The notes under the pieces were generated by a model that had not been told where the DNA came from, made no database searches, and saw only the letters and a list, made by a program, of their open reading frames with translations. A stretch of 64,000 nt of DNA from Pseudomonas sp. stari2 (GTDB lineage: Bacteria > Pseudomonadota > Gammaproteobacteria > Pseudomonadales > Pseudomonadaceae): the NCBI RefSeq assembly GCF_040760005.1, contig NZ_CP099760.1:5584501-5648500 (forward strand), given 5' to 3'. The stretch's first letter is position 1. Each line of letters opens with the position of its first letter. Below, piece by piece: positions 21,297-28,920 of the stretch. Made by a program: the position numbers and the translations under genes.

Positions 21297-21325
21297 ACCC
21301 TGCACAAGCCAGGCTTGTGCAGGGT
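21297..21325. terminator. Bidirectional hairpin between convergent genes
   Basis: Perfect 14-bp arms ACCCTGCACAAGCC and GGCTTGTGCAGGGT around a single base (so the real loop takes a few stem pairs). It lies between the 21026 gene and fklB, which converge. It lacks a T-run, so termination would be partial. Confidence 0.55.
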
Positions 21326-21332
21326 AACGGGA

Positions 21333-21950
21333 TTACAGAACGTCGAGCAGCTCGACGTCGAACACCAGAACGCTGTGCGGCGGAATGCTGCCAACGCCTT
21401 GAGCGCCGTAAGCCAGCTCGCTCGGCACGTACAGACGCCATTTGCTGCCGGCATTCATCAGTTGCAGGGCTTCGGTCCAGCCAGCGATCACGCCGCCAAC
21501 CGGGAATTCTGCAGGCTGGCCACGCTCGTAGGAGCTGTCGAACACAGTGCCGTCGATCAGCGTGCCGTGGTAGTGAGTACGCACGGTGTCTTCACGGGAT
21601 GGCTTGGCGCCTTCACCCTGAGTCAGCACTTCGAATTGCAGACCGGAAGCCAGCGTGGTGATGCCGTCTTTCTTGGCGTTTTCAGCCAGGAACGCACGAC
21701 CTTCGCCAGCGGCGGCTTCAGCCTTGGCAGCAGCTTCGGCTTGCATGATCTCGCGGATCACCTTGAAGCTGGCGGACAGCTCTTCCTGACCCACACGGCT
21801 TGGCTTGCCGGCGAATGCGTCGGTCAGACCGGCCAGGATGGCGTCCAGGCTGACACCCGGTGGCGGGTTGTCGCGCAGCTGGTCACCCAGCTGACGGCCG
21901 ATGCCGTAGCTGACGCGGGTTTCGTCGGTGGACAGATTTACTTCGGACAT
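21333..21950 (-). CDS. fklB: FKBP-type peptidyl-prolyl cis-trans isomerase FklB
   Basis: 205 residues. An N-terminal dimerisation region (VSYGIGRQLGDQL, DAILAGLTDAFAGKPSRV) is rich in alanine helix, followed by a C-terminal FKBP domain (VRTHYHGTLIDGTVFDSSYERGQPAEFPVGGVIAGWTEALQLM, YGAQGVGSIPPHSVLVFDVELLDV). This is the Mip/FklB layout. There is no signal peptide from the ATG at 21950, so it is probably cytoplasmic. The upstream in-frame extension has no family match. Confidence 0.93.
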   Translation of the reverse strand: MSEVNLSTDETRVSYGIGRQLGDQLRDNPPPGVSLDAILAGLTDAFAGKPSRVGQEELSASFKVIREIMQAEAAAKAEAAAGEGRAFLAENAKKDGITTLASGLQFEVLTQGEGAKPSREDTVRTHYHGTLIDGTVFDSSYERGQPAEFPVGGVIAGWTEALQLMNAGSKWRLYVPSELAYGAQGVGSIPPHSVLVFDVELLDVL

Positions 21951-22076
21951 GACACTGCTCCGCTGTGCGGACGGCCTCAGGACCTGCCGTGCGTACACAG
22001 CGCGTCCAGGCGCGCCCGGAACCAAAAGGGCGAGCAGACTAGCACAGATGTTCCGCCATTGATCAGGCCCTCGGGC

Positions 22077-22382
22077 CTACAGTGCCGAACGCCAGGCCAG
22101 CGGCACTTTCAGGCTTTCTTCACCGCTGGCGCCAAGACCGCACATTTCATCGTGCACCGAGGTGTGGACCAGGTTGAACGGCAGCACCGGAAAGTTGTGC
22201 AGCACATCCCGGGCATGCTCCACCGAACGCAGCATCAGCATCTTGCCCTGGGGATCGCTCAACGGGTACGCCGCGCCGTGCATCCGCGCCTCGAGCAAGT
22301 AGATTCCACCCTCCATGGAGATCAGGTTCAGCTCATCGACCTTCCTGGCGATGGCAAACGCATTCAACTCTTGCAGGTTCAT
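22077..22382 (-). CDS. DUF6482-type conserved protein
   Basis: 101 residues: MNLQELNAFAIARKVDELNLISMEGGIYLLEARMHGAAYPLSDPQGKMLMLRSVEHARDVL. It resembles the small Pseudomonas proteins grouped as DUF6482; function unknown. No signal or membrane segment. It lies downstream of fklB's divergent-side neighbour with a strong hairpin upstream (22462-22497), so it probably has its own transcript. The family assignment is from memory. Confidence 0.65.
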   Translation of the reverse strand: MNLQELNAFAIARKVDELNLISMEGGIYLLEARMHGAAYPLSDPQGKMLMLRSVEHARDVLHNFPVLPFNLVHTSVHDEMCGLGASGEESLKVPLAWRSAL

Positions 22383-22461
22383 GAACGCACCTCACGCTGT
22401 TGCGAGCCGGGACGCTTACAGGGATATGCCTCGGCGCTACAAAGCACAAGCCACAAACGAC

Positions 22462-22497
22462 ACCGCCCGTCTGTTTCGCAACAGACGGGCGGTTTTG
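22462..22497. terminator. Strong hairpin downstream of the YqhA-type gene
   Basis: Perfect 14-bp arms ACCGCCCGTCTGTT and AACAGACGGGCGGT with a TCGC loop; TTTGTT follows on the plus strand. It sits between two minus-strand genes, 20 nt after the end of the YqhA-type gene, so it most likely terminates that gene although the T-run is better on the other strand. Confidence 0.65.
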
Positions 22498-22517
22498 TTA
22501 CAGCTTTCGACAACTCA

Positions 22518-23006
22518 TCAGTGCTTGGTGAGCTTGTCCAGGTAACCCATGGCAAACGCCGAGACCACAAAGGTCATGTGGATGATCACGTACCACATCA
22601 GATGCTGGGGATCGACGTTCTTGGCGTCCATGAAGATCCGCAGCAGGTGGATCGAGGAAATTGCCACGATCGATGCCGCCACTTTCATTTTCAGCGACGA
22701 GGAGTCCATGGTGCCCAGCCAGCTGAGTTTCTCTTTGCCTTCGTCGATGTTCAGTTCGGAGACGAAGTTCTCGTAGCCGGAAATCATCACCATCACCAGC
22801 AAACCGCCGACCAGCGCCATGTCGATCAGCGACAGCAGCACCAGAATCAGTTCGGACTCGGCCATGGAGAACACGTTGGGAATGACATGAAACACTTCCT
22901 GGAAGAATTTCAATGCCAGCGCCAGCAGTCCGAGGGACAGCCCGATGTAGATCGGCGCCAGCAGCCAGCGCGTGGCGTACATTGCATTTTCGATAAAGCG
23001 TTCCAT
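22518..23006 (-). CDS. UPF0114 (YqhA-type) inner-membrane protein
   Basis: 162 residues with four hydrophobic segments (about 13-33, 54-76, 108-125 and 137-153). The N-terminus [25 protein letters not shown] is the TIGR00645/YqhA signature. The role is unknown; YqhA-like proteins are small integral membrane proteins. It diverges from the large lipoprotein gene. Confidence 0.88.
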   Translation of the reverse strand: MERFIENAMYATRWLLAPIYIGLSLGLLALALKFFQEVFHVIPNVFSMAESELILVLLSLIDMALVGGLLVMVMISGYENFVSELNIDEGKEKLSWLGTMDSSSLKMKVAASIVAISSIHLLRIFMDAKNVDPQHLMWYVIIHMTFVVSAFAMGYLDKLTKH

Positions 23007-23168
23007 TGACTCTCACACAAGGGGGGTTGTAATCGGCGGCGAGTATACCAGCCCCCCATGACAGCCAGAAACCGCCCGGAAATCCGTCACCTGCGTGTGT
23101 GTATCAAAGTTTTTCTGCTAGTGTCCAAACCATTGACAGCCCAGCGACAGTGGACAGGACGACTGGAA

Positions 23169-24998
23169 ATGGATGTGCGATTGCCGTTAACGACTGCCGG
23201 AATTTGCCTCGCCTTGATGATCGGCGGCTGCTCGCCCGCTGATGAAAAACACCCGCTCAGCCTTGAAGAGAAGACTGCACAGTTCGAACAGTCGCTGGAC
23301 GCCATCACCGACCCGAAACTCAAGGATGCCGTGACCGAACTCGGCGGCTCGTTACTGCTGCTGGAGCGAGCGCAGCAACGACTCGACAACAAACCGGCCA
23401 GAACCGAATACGGCGAAGACGCGCTCGGCGTGCTCAAGCATTACCCAACGCCCCAGGCGCTGGTCGACACCTTCATCAACGGTCTGTTCGTTCTGCACAA
23501 GGACGCCAGCTCCGATTACCTCACCGACCTGCAACCGGTGTTTCCCTTCAACCTCAATATTCCCGGCGGATTCCTGTTCCCCCATGGCGTGGAATGGCAA
23601 TCGGTGACCTTGAGCAACAAACGGGTGATCACCTACCAGCCGGAATGGTCGGAAACCGATCCGGGCATTCAGTTGAGCCCGTCCAGTTCCAACGTCACCA
23701 ACCCCGATGACCTGACCGTGACCTACCCGTTCATCGAGGGTCTGGACGTCGACAAGAAAACCCGGCCGCGTCCGGTGAGCCTGCAAGGTCAGGTGGAAGT
23801 CATCGCCCCGAAACGCCTGCACAGTTTCGACCTGGGCAAAAAAGACGTCGGCCAGACCCGGACCGACGCCAACCTCAGCGTGACCCTGCTGAATCTGGAA
23901 AAGAACTACGCCGAAGTCGAATTCAGCAACAGCCTGCCGCTTGCTCTGGAAGTCGCCAACACGCCGCTCAATCCGCTGATCGTCCAGGCCCGCGACACGA
24001 CCGGGCAATATCTGGTGCGTGCCGGCGCCATCAACGAAAGCCCGGAACAGGTCGGTTTTTACCAGAAGCAACTGGCGCACCTGCAACAGCAAAAGGCCTG
24101 GAGCGAGGATCTCGAGAAGCAGCTGAACGACGACCAGCGCACCTTCGAACAACAGCATCCGCGCCGCTACAACAAGGTTTACTTCAACGGCCCGATCGAC
24201 ACCCTCGAAGTCAGCGTGCTGGACTTTTCCGAAGCGACCGTCACCCGCAAGCCACTGGATCTGCCGATTCGCGAGTTCGATTCGCACACCACGGCAAAAA
24301 CCATTCAGCCGCTGGATCTGGCGATCACCGTCTACGACGACCAGGCGCCTAACTGGCTGAAAGGTGCGGCACTGACCGAGGACGAGCTGAAAAAAAGCAT
24401 CCATATCCGCCAGTCAGTGGAGGAGCCCAGCGCCGCGCGCATCGAGTTCGATCACCGTAAAACCTTCAATGACGAATTGATCGGCGACGACCTGGCTCCC
24501 GGCGAAAGCCCGGTGACGTTCTTCACCGAAAAACACAACGGCAAACTCGATGAGCCGATCGAACTGCCGGCCGAGGCATATCAGGTGGATCCGCTGCAAG
24601 CGACCATCACCTATGACTTGAACCTGTTCCCGGAAACCCCGGCGATTGCCGTCGGTTCGATGCCGCTGTTCCTGGCCACGGTGGCCAAGCAGTCGTTTGA
24701 GACCAAGGCGTTGCCCAAGGGTCTGGAAGTCAGGAACAACGCACTGGTGGTGGACCTCAAACTGTTCCCGGCCAACGAATGGCGATTCTTCGTCAAGGAC
24801 GACAGTGGCAACTACCTGAAGCAGATCCTTTCGGTCAGCCACGACGCGAGCGCAGAAGGCCCGGCGCTGTTCGGCGTGCACTATTTCTACGGTCGCCCGA
24901 CGCACGTGGAAACCTATCAGCGAACCGACCTCGCCACCGTGCAATACGGCTTTGAGGTCAAACTCGACAAGGCCCACACACAAGGTGCTGCGCCATGA
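23169..24998 (+). CDS. Large lipoprotein of unknown function
   Basis: 609 residues from the chosen ATG. The lipoprotein signal MDVRLPLTTAGICLALMIGGCSPA has a lipobox ending at the cysteine around residue 22; the residue after it (Ser) does not suggest inner-membrane retention. The body is soluble, rich in charged and beta-strand stretches, with one alpha-helical segment rich in Gln and Lys (VGFYQKQLAHLQQQKAWSEDLEKQLNDDQ). No enzyme motif is visible and I do not recognise the family. A longer form starting at 23058 would bury the lipobox behind 37 residues and is unlikely. It converges on the 25005 gene. Confidence 0.75.
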   Translation: MDVRLPLTTAGICLALMIGGCSPADEKHPLSLEEKTAQFEQSLDAITDPKLKDAVTELGGSLLLLERAQQRLDNKPARTEYGEDALGVLKHYPTPQALVDTFINGLFVLHKDASSDYLTDLQPVFPFNLNIPGGFLFPHGVEWQSVTLSNKRVITYQPEWSETDPGIQLSPSSSNVTNPDDLTVTYPFIEGLDVDKKTRPRPVSLQGQVEVIAPKRLHSFDLGKKDVGQTRTDANLSVTLLNLEKNYAEVEFSNSLPLALEVANTPLNPLIVQARDTTGQYLVRAGAINESPEQVGFYQKQLAHLQQQKAWSEDLEKQLNDDQRTFEQQHPRRYNKVYFNGPIDTLEVSVLDFSEATVTRKPLDLPIREFDSHTTAKTIQPLDLAITVYDDQAPNWLKGAALTEDELKKSIHIRQSVEEPSAARIEFDHRKTFNDELIGDDLAPGESPVTFFTEKHNGKLDEPIELPAEAYQVDPLQATITYDLNLFPETPAIAVGSMPLFLATVAKQSFETKALPKGLEVRNNALVVDLKLFPANEWRFFVKDDSGNYLKQILSVSHDASAEGPALFGVHYFYGRPTHVETYQRTDLATVQYGFEVKLDKAHTQGAAP

Positions 24999-25004
24999 TC
25001 GGCG

Positions 25005-25334
25005 CTAGTGGTCAAAAACGCCGATGCTGCGCCCACGCCCACCGTTGATCTGCCGTAACTGGGCTTGCAGGTGCAGGGACCAGATCTGCGGATCATTGGC
25101 CAGTTCGTAGCCATGCATCGTCAGGCTTTCGACGATGGTATCGAGGATCGATTCGGCGGCGATCGGCCCGTGAAATGGGCCTTGGGCCTTGATGGCGGAA
25201 GGTTGCTCACCGGCCATGCCGGCGGCGAAGAGCAAAGTCCACATGCCGTTATCGCCGGCCAACGGCTTGATGGCGCATTCGATACGGGTCACAAGACCCA
25301 GGCACTGACGGGTGAGACAGAGGTTGCGCGACAT
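25005..25334 (-). CDS. Conserved hypothetical protein (109 aa)
   Basis: 109 residues: MSRNLCLTRQCLGLVTRIECAIKPLAGDNGMWTLLFAAGMAGEQPSAIKAQGPFHGPIAAESILDTIVESLTMHGYELANDPQIWSLHLQAQLRQI. No signal peptide or transmembrane segment is clear, and I do not recognise a family. The gene order with the Lon-like protease resembles PA4575-PA4576 of P. aeruginosa. It converges with the lipoprotein gene, its stop 7 nt from the other stop. The stretch to 25534 upstream holds no further gene that I can support. Confidence 0.6.
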   Translation of the reverse strand: MSRNLCLTRQCLGLVTRIECAIKPLAGDNGMWTLLFAAGMAGEQPSAIKAQGPFHGPIAAESILDTIVESLTMHGYELANDPQIWSLHLQAQLRQINGGRGRSIGVFDH

Positions 25335-25533
25335 GGCGGCGACCCTCGGTAAAGCCGGTGTTCAGCCCTTGCTGAAGGGCTGTTTCGATCCCGTGATACT
25401 GTCGATGTCCTTGAGCAGAGAATAGAAGAAAAGTCCGCCGCGCAAGCCGCACAGAACCAGAAGGCGCCGAATGGTCATTGTGTGAATATTGACGTCAGAG
25501 TGCTGGCACTTTTGCCGACGTTCGCGACAAAAC

Positions 25534-25562
25534 AAAATGGGAGCACAAGGCTCCCATTTTTT
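25534..25562 (-). terminator. Terminator of the Lon-like protease gene
   Basis: Arms AAAATGGGAGC and GCTCCCATTTT with an ACAAG loop; on the minus strand it ends TTTTGTTTTG. It lies 14 nt past the protease stop. Confidence 0.8.
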
Positions 25563-25576
25563 GATTGCAACCTGGT

Positions 25577-28015
25577 TTAAGCCGGTTTGGCCTCGGCCAG
25601 CGCCTCCTGCGCCAGTTCCTTCTCGGCTTCTTTCAGGTCTTCTTCGCTGATCATCTCGGCAATCACTCGCAGGCGCTCCACGACCCGCGCGTTGACGCTG
25701 CCTTCCGGGAATTCGCCTTCCTCGTTCGGCTCACCGGCAGGCTCGCCAACCAGCAGGCTCAGCGCTTCGTCAGCCTGACGCACCGCGTAAACGTGGAACT
25801 GTCCGGCCCGGACTGCGGCCAGTACTTTCTCGTCGAGCATCAGCGTGGCGACGTTGGCGTGAGGAATGATTGCGCCTTGCTCGCCCGTCAGCCCGCGCGC
25901 TTCACAGAGGCGGAAGAAACCTTCGATCTTCTCGTTGACCCCGCCCACCGCCTGCACTTCGCCGAACTGGTTGATGGAACCGGTGATTGCGAAACACTGT
26001 TTGAGCGGAGTTTTCGACAAGGCCGAGATCAGCGTGCAGGCCTCACCCAGCGACGCACTGTCGCCATCGACGTAGCCGTAGGATTGCTCCAGCGCGATGC
26101 TCGCGGAAATCGCCAGCGGGAATTCCTGGGCGTAGCGGCTGCCCAGATACCCGGTGAGGATCATCACGCCCTTGGAGTGAATCGGCTGGCCAAGGTTGAC
26201 CTCGCGCTCGATGTCGACGATACCGCTGCCGCCCGGGTACACCGTGGCGGAAATCCGCGCCGGCACACCGAACGCCGAGTCGCCGACTTCGAGCACGGTC
26301 AGGCCATTGCACTTGCCGACCGCTGCGCCGTCGGTATCGATCAGGATGATCCCCGCCAGCATGTCATCGAGAATCCGCGCCGACACCCGGCCGGTGCGAG
26401 TGGCCTTGGCCTTCAGGGCGCGTTCGATGTGGCCGGCGTCAGTCATTTCATCGTTGGCCAGATGCCGGATGAAATCCGCCTCGCTGACCAGTTGGAACAG
26501 ATCACCGATCCGCGCCGACAAACGCCCCTGGTGCTCGGCCAGACGCGCGCTGTAAGTCGCCAGACGCGCCACCGCATCGGCGGTCAACGGCGCCATGCCT
26601 TCTTCCGAAGTACGGGTTTTCAGCAACTGGGCGAATTGTTCCAGGCTTTCGTCGACCATCGGGATGTCTTCGTCAAAGTCCACCAGGACACGGAACATCT
26701 CCTGGAAGTCCGGATCGAGGTCCTGCAGCGTGTAATACAGCGACCGCGCACCGATGATGATGACTTTGACATTCAACGGAATGAACTGCGGATTGAGCGT
26801 CACGGTGGCGAAACGGCCCATCTCGCCCAGTGGCGATTCCATTTTCAGCTTGCGCGATTGCAGGGCGCGCTTGAGCGCATCCCACACGAACGGCTCGCCG
26901 AGCATTTTTTCCGCTTCAAGGATCAGGAACCCACCGTTGGCGCGGTGCAACGCCCCCGGACGCAACTGGCGATACGTGGTGTAGAGCGCGCCCTGATCAG
27001 TGGTGTATTCGATGCGGCCGAACAGGTTTTCATAGGTCGGATGCGGCTCGAACACCACTGGCGCACCGCCGCTGAACGGATGCCCGACCATCAGGCTCGG
27101 CGAGTATTGCTCTTCCAGCAGTTTGCGCGCCACTGCATCAGTCTTGCTGTCGTCCACCAGTTGCTCAACCACGGTTTTCAACAGGTAGACCTGCATCGCT
27201 TGCAGGTAACCGCAGACCGCCGCGTTTTCTGCGTACTTTTCCGACAGCGGCGAAAGCAACGGCTGCAAGGCCAGGGTGATGGTTTCTTCGTTGAGCTGAC
27301 GCAACTGGTTGCTCGATTCACGCTTCCACTGCGGCAGGCTGGCGAGCTCTTCGTTCAGGCGCTCTTCGAGACCGGAAATGTCTTCGTGGAAACGCTCACG
27401 CTCGGCTTCCGGCAACTGGGCGAATTCAGCCTCGTCCAGCGCCTTGCCTTCGAGCATCGGGGTGAACGCGATGTTGCTGCTGTCGCGGTACAGGGCGACG
27501 TCTTTTTCCAGGGCCAGACGCTCGATGATGTCCAGCGCCTTGTCGTAACGCTGGTTGAAGGCGCGGTCGATGGCGCTTTTCTTCTGCTGGTAGGACGGGT
27601 GTTCGAACACGGCGGGAAAAGTCGACAACAAGTTGTCGATCAAGCCGTTGATGTCACCGATGAACGCACCGGCGGTGCCCGACGGCAACTCCAGGGTGCG
27701 GGGTTCGCGCGGTTCATCGAAATTGTTGACGTAGACCCAGTCCGCCGGGGTCTGCAGGCGTTTGCCTTCTGCCTTCAGGTAGCGTTTGACGAACGAGAAA
27801 CGGCCGGTGCCAGGCTCGCCCATGACGAATACGTTGTAACCGGGGCGTGGCATGGCCACACCGAACTGCAAGGCTTCGACCGCACGTTCCTGGCCAAGCA
27901 CACCGCGAAAGGGCTCCAGATCATTGGTGGTAGTGAAGCTGAACTGTTCAGCGGAAAACGGACGGGTCAGCGCTTCGGGCGCTAGACGCAAGCTGGCAGC
28001 AACAGGATCAGGCAT
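25577..28015 (-). CDS. Lon-like (S16) AAA+ protease with degenerate ATPase motifs
   Basis: 812 residues, resembling the PA4576/YcbZ branch. An N-terminal AAA-like region has the P-loop GEPGTGRFS at 66-74, where the Walker A lysine is Arg72; the Walker B-like strand GGFLILEAEKM lacks the usual Asp-Glu pair. A central helical insertion with coiled-coil character (NEELASLPQWKRESSNQLRQLNEET) follows. The C-terminal Lon protease domain keeps the catalytic dyad, Ser653 (GDSASLGEA) and Lys696 (GGVNEKIEGF). It is thus likely an active peptidase with weak or no ATP hydrolysis; the substrate is unknown. It is transcribed alone and diverges from the DUF3015 gene. Confidence 0.88.
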   Translation of the reverse strand: MPDPVAASLRLAPEALTRPFSAEQFSFTTTNDLEPFRGVLGQERAVEALQFGVAMPRPGYNVFVMGEPGTGRFSFVKRYLKAEGKRLQTPADWVYVNNFDEPREPRTLELPSGTAGAFIGDINGLIDNLLSTFPAVFEHPSYQQKKSAIDRAFNQRYDKALDIIERLALEKDVALYRDSSNIAFTPMLEGKALDEAEFAQLPEAERERFHEDISGLEERLNEELASLPQWKRESSNQLRQLNEETITLALQPLLSPLSEKYAENAAVCGYLQAMQVYLLKTVVEQLVDDSKTDAVARKLLEEQYSPSLMVGHPFSGGAPVVFEPHPTYENLFGRIEYTTDQGALYTTYRQLRPGALHRANGGFLILEAEKMLGEPFVWDALKRALQSRKLKMESPLGEMGRFATVTLNPQFIPLNVKVIIIGARSLYYTLQDLDPDFQEMFRVLVDFDEDIPMVDESLEQFAQLLKTRTSEEGMAPLTADAVARLATYSARLAEHQGRLSARIGDLFQLVSEADFIRHLANDEMTDAGHIERALKAKATRTGRVSARILDDMLAGIILIDTDGAAVGKCNGLTVLEVGDSAFGVPARISATVYPGGSGIVDIEREVNLGQPIHSKGVMILTGYLGSRYAQEFPLAISASIALEQSYGYVDGDSASLGEACTLISALSKTPLKQCFAITGSINQFGEVQAVGGVNEKIEGFFRLCEARGLTGEQGAIIPHANVATLMLDEKVLAAVRAGQFHVYAVRQADEALSLLVGEPAGEPNEEGEFPEGSVNARVVERLRVIAEMISEEDLKEAEKELAQEALAEAKPA

Positions 28016-28336
28016 CGGGCTTCCTTAACAATCAGGCGGGGCAGATAGCGGCATTCTGGCGCTGCCCGAGCCCCACTGGCAAGGCGCGCCATACGACAAA
28101 GCATAGACAACCGGCCTGTCCACGGTCCGGCCCTGTAAAACCGGGGTTTATTCCAAATATTGTGCAAAAAGTCACGGAACCCTTGGAACGTGCCTAAACT
28201 CCAAACTGCGCGGCTGGAACTAATACCGGCCCACTGGCACCACAAGGTCTGTACGAAAACTCGCCATGAGGCTTGTTTGGTAGAGAATCGGGGCCAGAAC
28301 CCTGTCCATTGGTATGCACACAAAGAGAACAAAGCT
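28016..28336. other. Intergenic region with promoter, no gene seen
   Basis: 321 nt between the divergent Lon-like and DUF3015 genes. I see no supported coding sequence. It contains the AlgU-like promoter candidate at 28177-28205 and, near 28100-28140, GC-rich sequence with no clear element. Confidence 0.5.
28177..28205 (+). promoter_or_regulatory. Possible AlgU (sigma-22) promoter
   Basis: GAACCC, a 17-nt spacer, then TCCAAA. AlgU promoters read GAACTT-N16/17-TCTGA or TCCAAA. It lies 131 nt upstream of the DUF3015 ATG. The -35 match is imperfect. Confidence 0.4.
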
Positions 28337-28825
28337 ATGAAACGGATTCTTCTCGGTACTCTCTTCACCGCTGTATCCATCAACGCCATGGCTCAGGCGC
28401 CAGGCGGCCCGGATTGCGGTTGGGGCAACATGCTGTTCGAAGGTCAGCGTGGCACCCCGGCTCACTTCCTGGCATCCACCACCAACGGCACCTCCGGCAA
28501 CGCGACGTTCGGCATGACGTCCGGCACCAACGGTTGCTCCACCAACGCCTCGCTGACCTATGGCGGCAAATCCTGGTTTGCCATGAATGGCATGATGAAC
28601 GAGCTGTCCGAAGACATGGCAAAAGGCAACGGCGAAGCGCTGACGACCTATGCCGTGGTACTGGGCGTGGCGCCGGAAGACCGTGCGCACTTCGCCGCCG
28701 TCACTCACGAGCACTTCCAGCAGATCTTCAGCAAGGCTGACGTGACCGCCGAAGACGTGCATACCAACACCCTGGCCGTTCTGAAAGCAGACCCTCGTCT
28801 GGCCAAGTACGCGACTCAGGCTTAA
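28337..28825 (+). CDS. DUF3015 exported protein
   Basis: 162 residues with a signal peptide (MKRILLGTLFTAVSINAMAQ) and the DUF3015 body (PDCGWGNMLFEGQRGTPAHFLASTTNGTSGNATFGMTSGTNGC). Two conserved cysteines (C27 and the one in TNGC) would be oxidised in the periplasm. Function unknown. The ATG at 28337 gives a standard signal peptide. A possible AlgU promoter lies upstream, so an envelope-stress role is conceivable. It is followed by a terminator and then the DUF4105 gene. Confidence 0.85.
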   Translation: MKRILLGTLFTAVSINAMAQAPGGPDCGWGNMLFEGQRGTPAHFLASTTNGTSGNATFGMTSGTNGCSTNASLTYGGKSWFAMNGMMNELSEDMAKGNGEALTTYAVVLGVAPEDRAHFAAVTHEHFQQIFSKADVTAEDVHTNTLAVLKADPRLAKYATQA

Positions 28826-28835
28826 GCTCGACCCC

Positions 28836-28870
28836 ACCCGCTTCTTTCGGGAAGCGGGTTTTGTTTTTTC
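28836..28870 (+). terminator. Rho-independent terminator after the DUF3015 gene
   Basis: Arms ACCCGCTTC and GAAGCGGGT with a TTTCGG loop, then TTTGTTTTTT, 10 nt after the stop. Confidence 0.85.
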
Positions 28871-28920
28871 GGCCCGTCCCTCTTTGGGTCTTTTGTTTCT
28901 TTCGACTTAAGTTGCCACCT

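Noticed and set aside
25565..27985. An 806-residue open frame opposite the Lon-like gene
   Set aside because: A shadow frame: low-complexity, Arg/Gln/His-rich translation with no recognisable domain, fully covered by the Lon-like gene.
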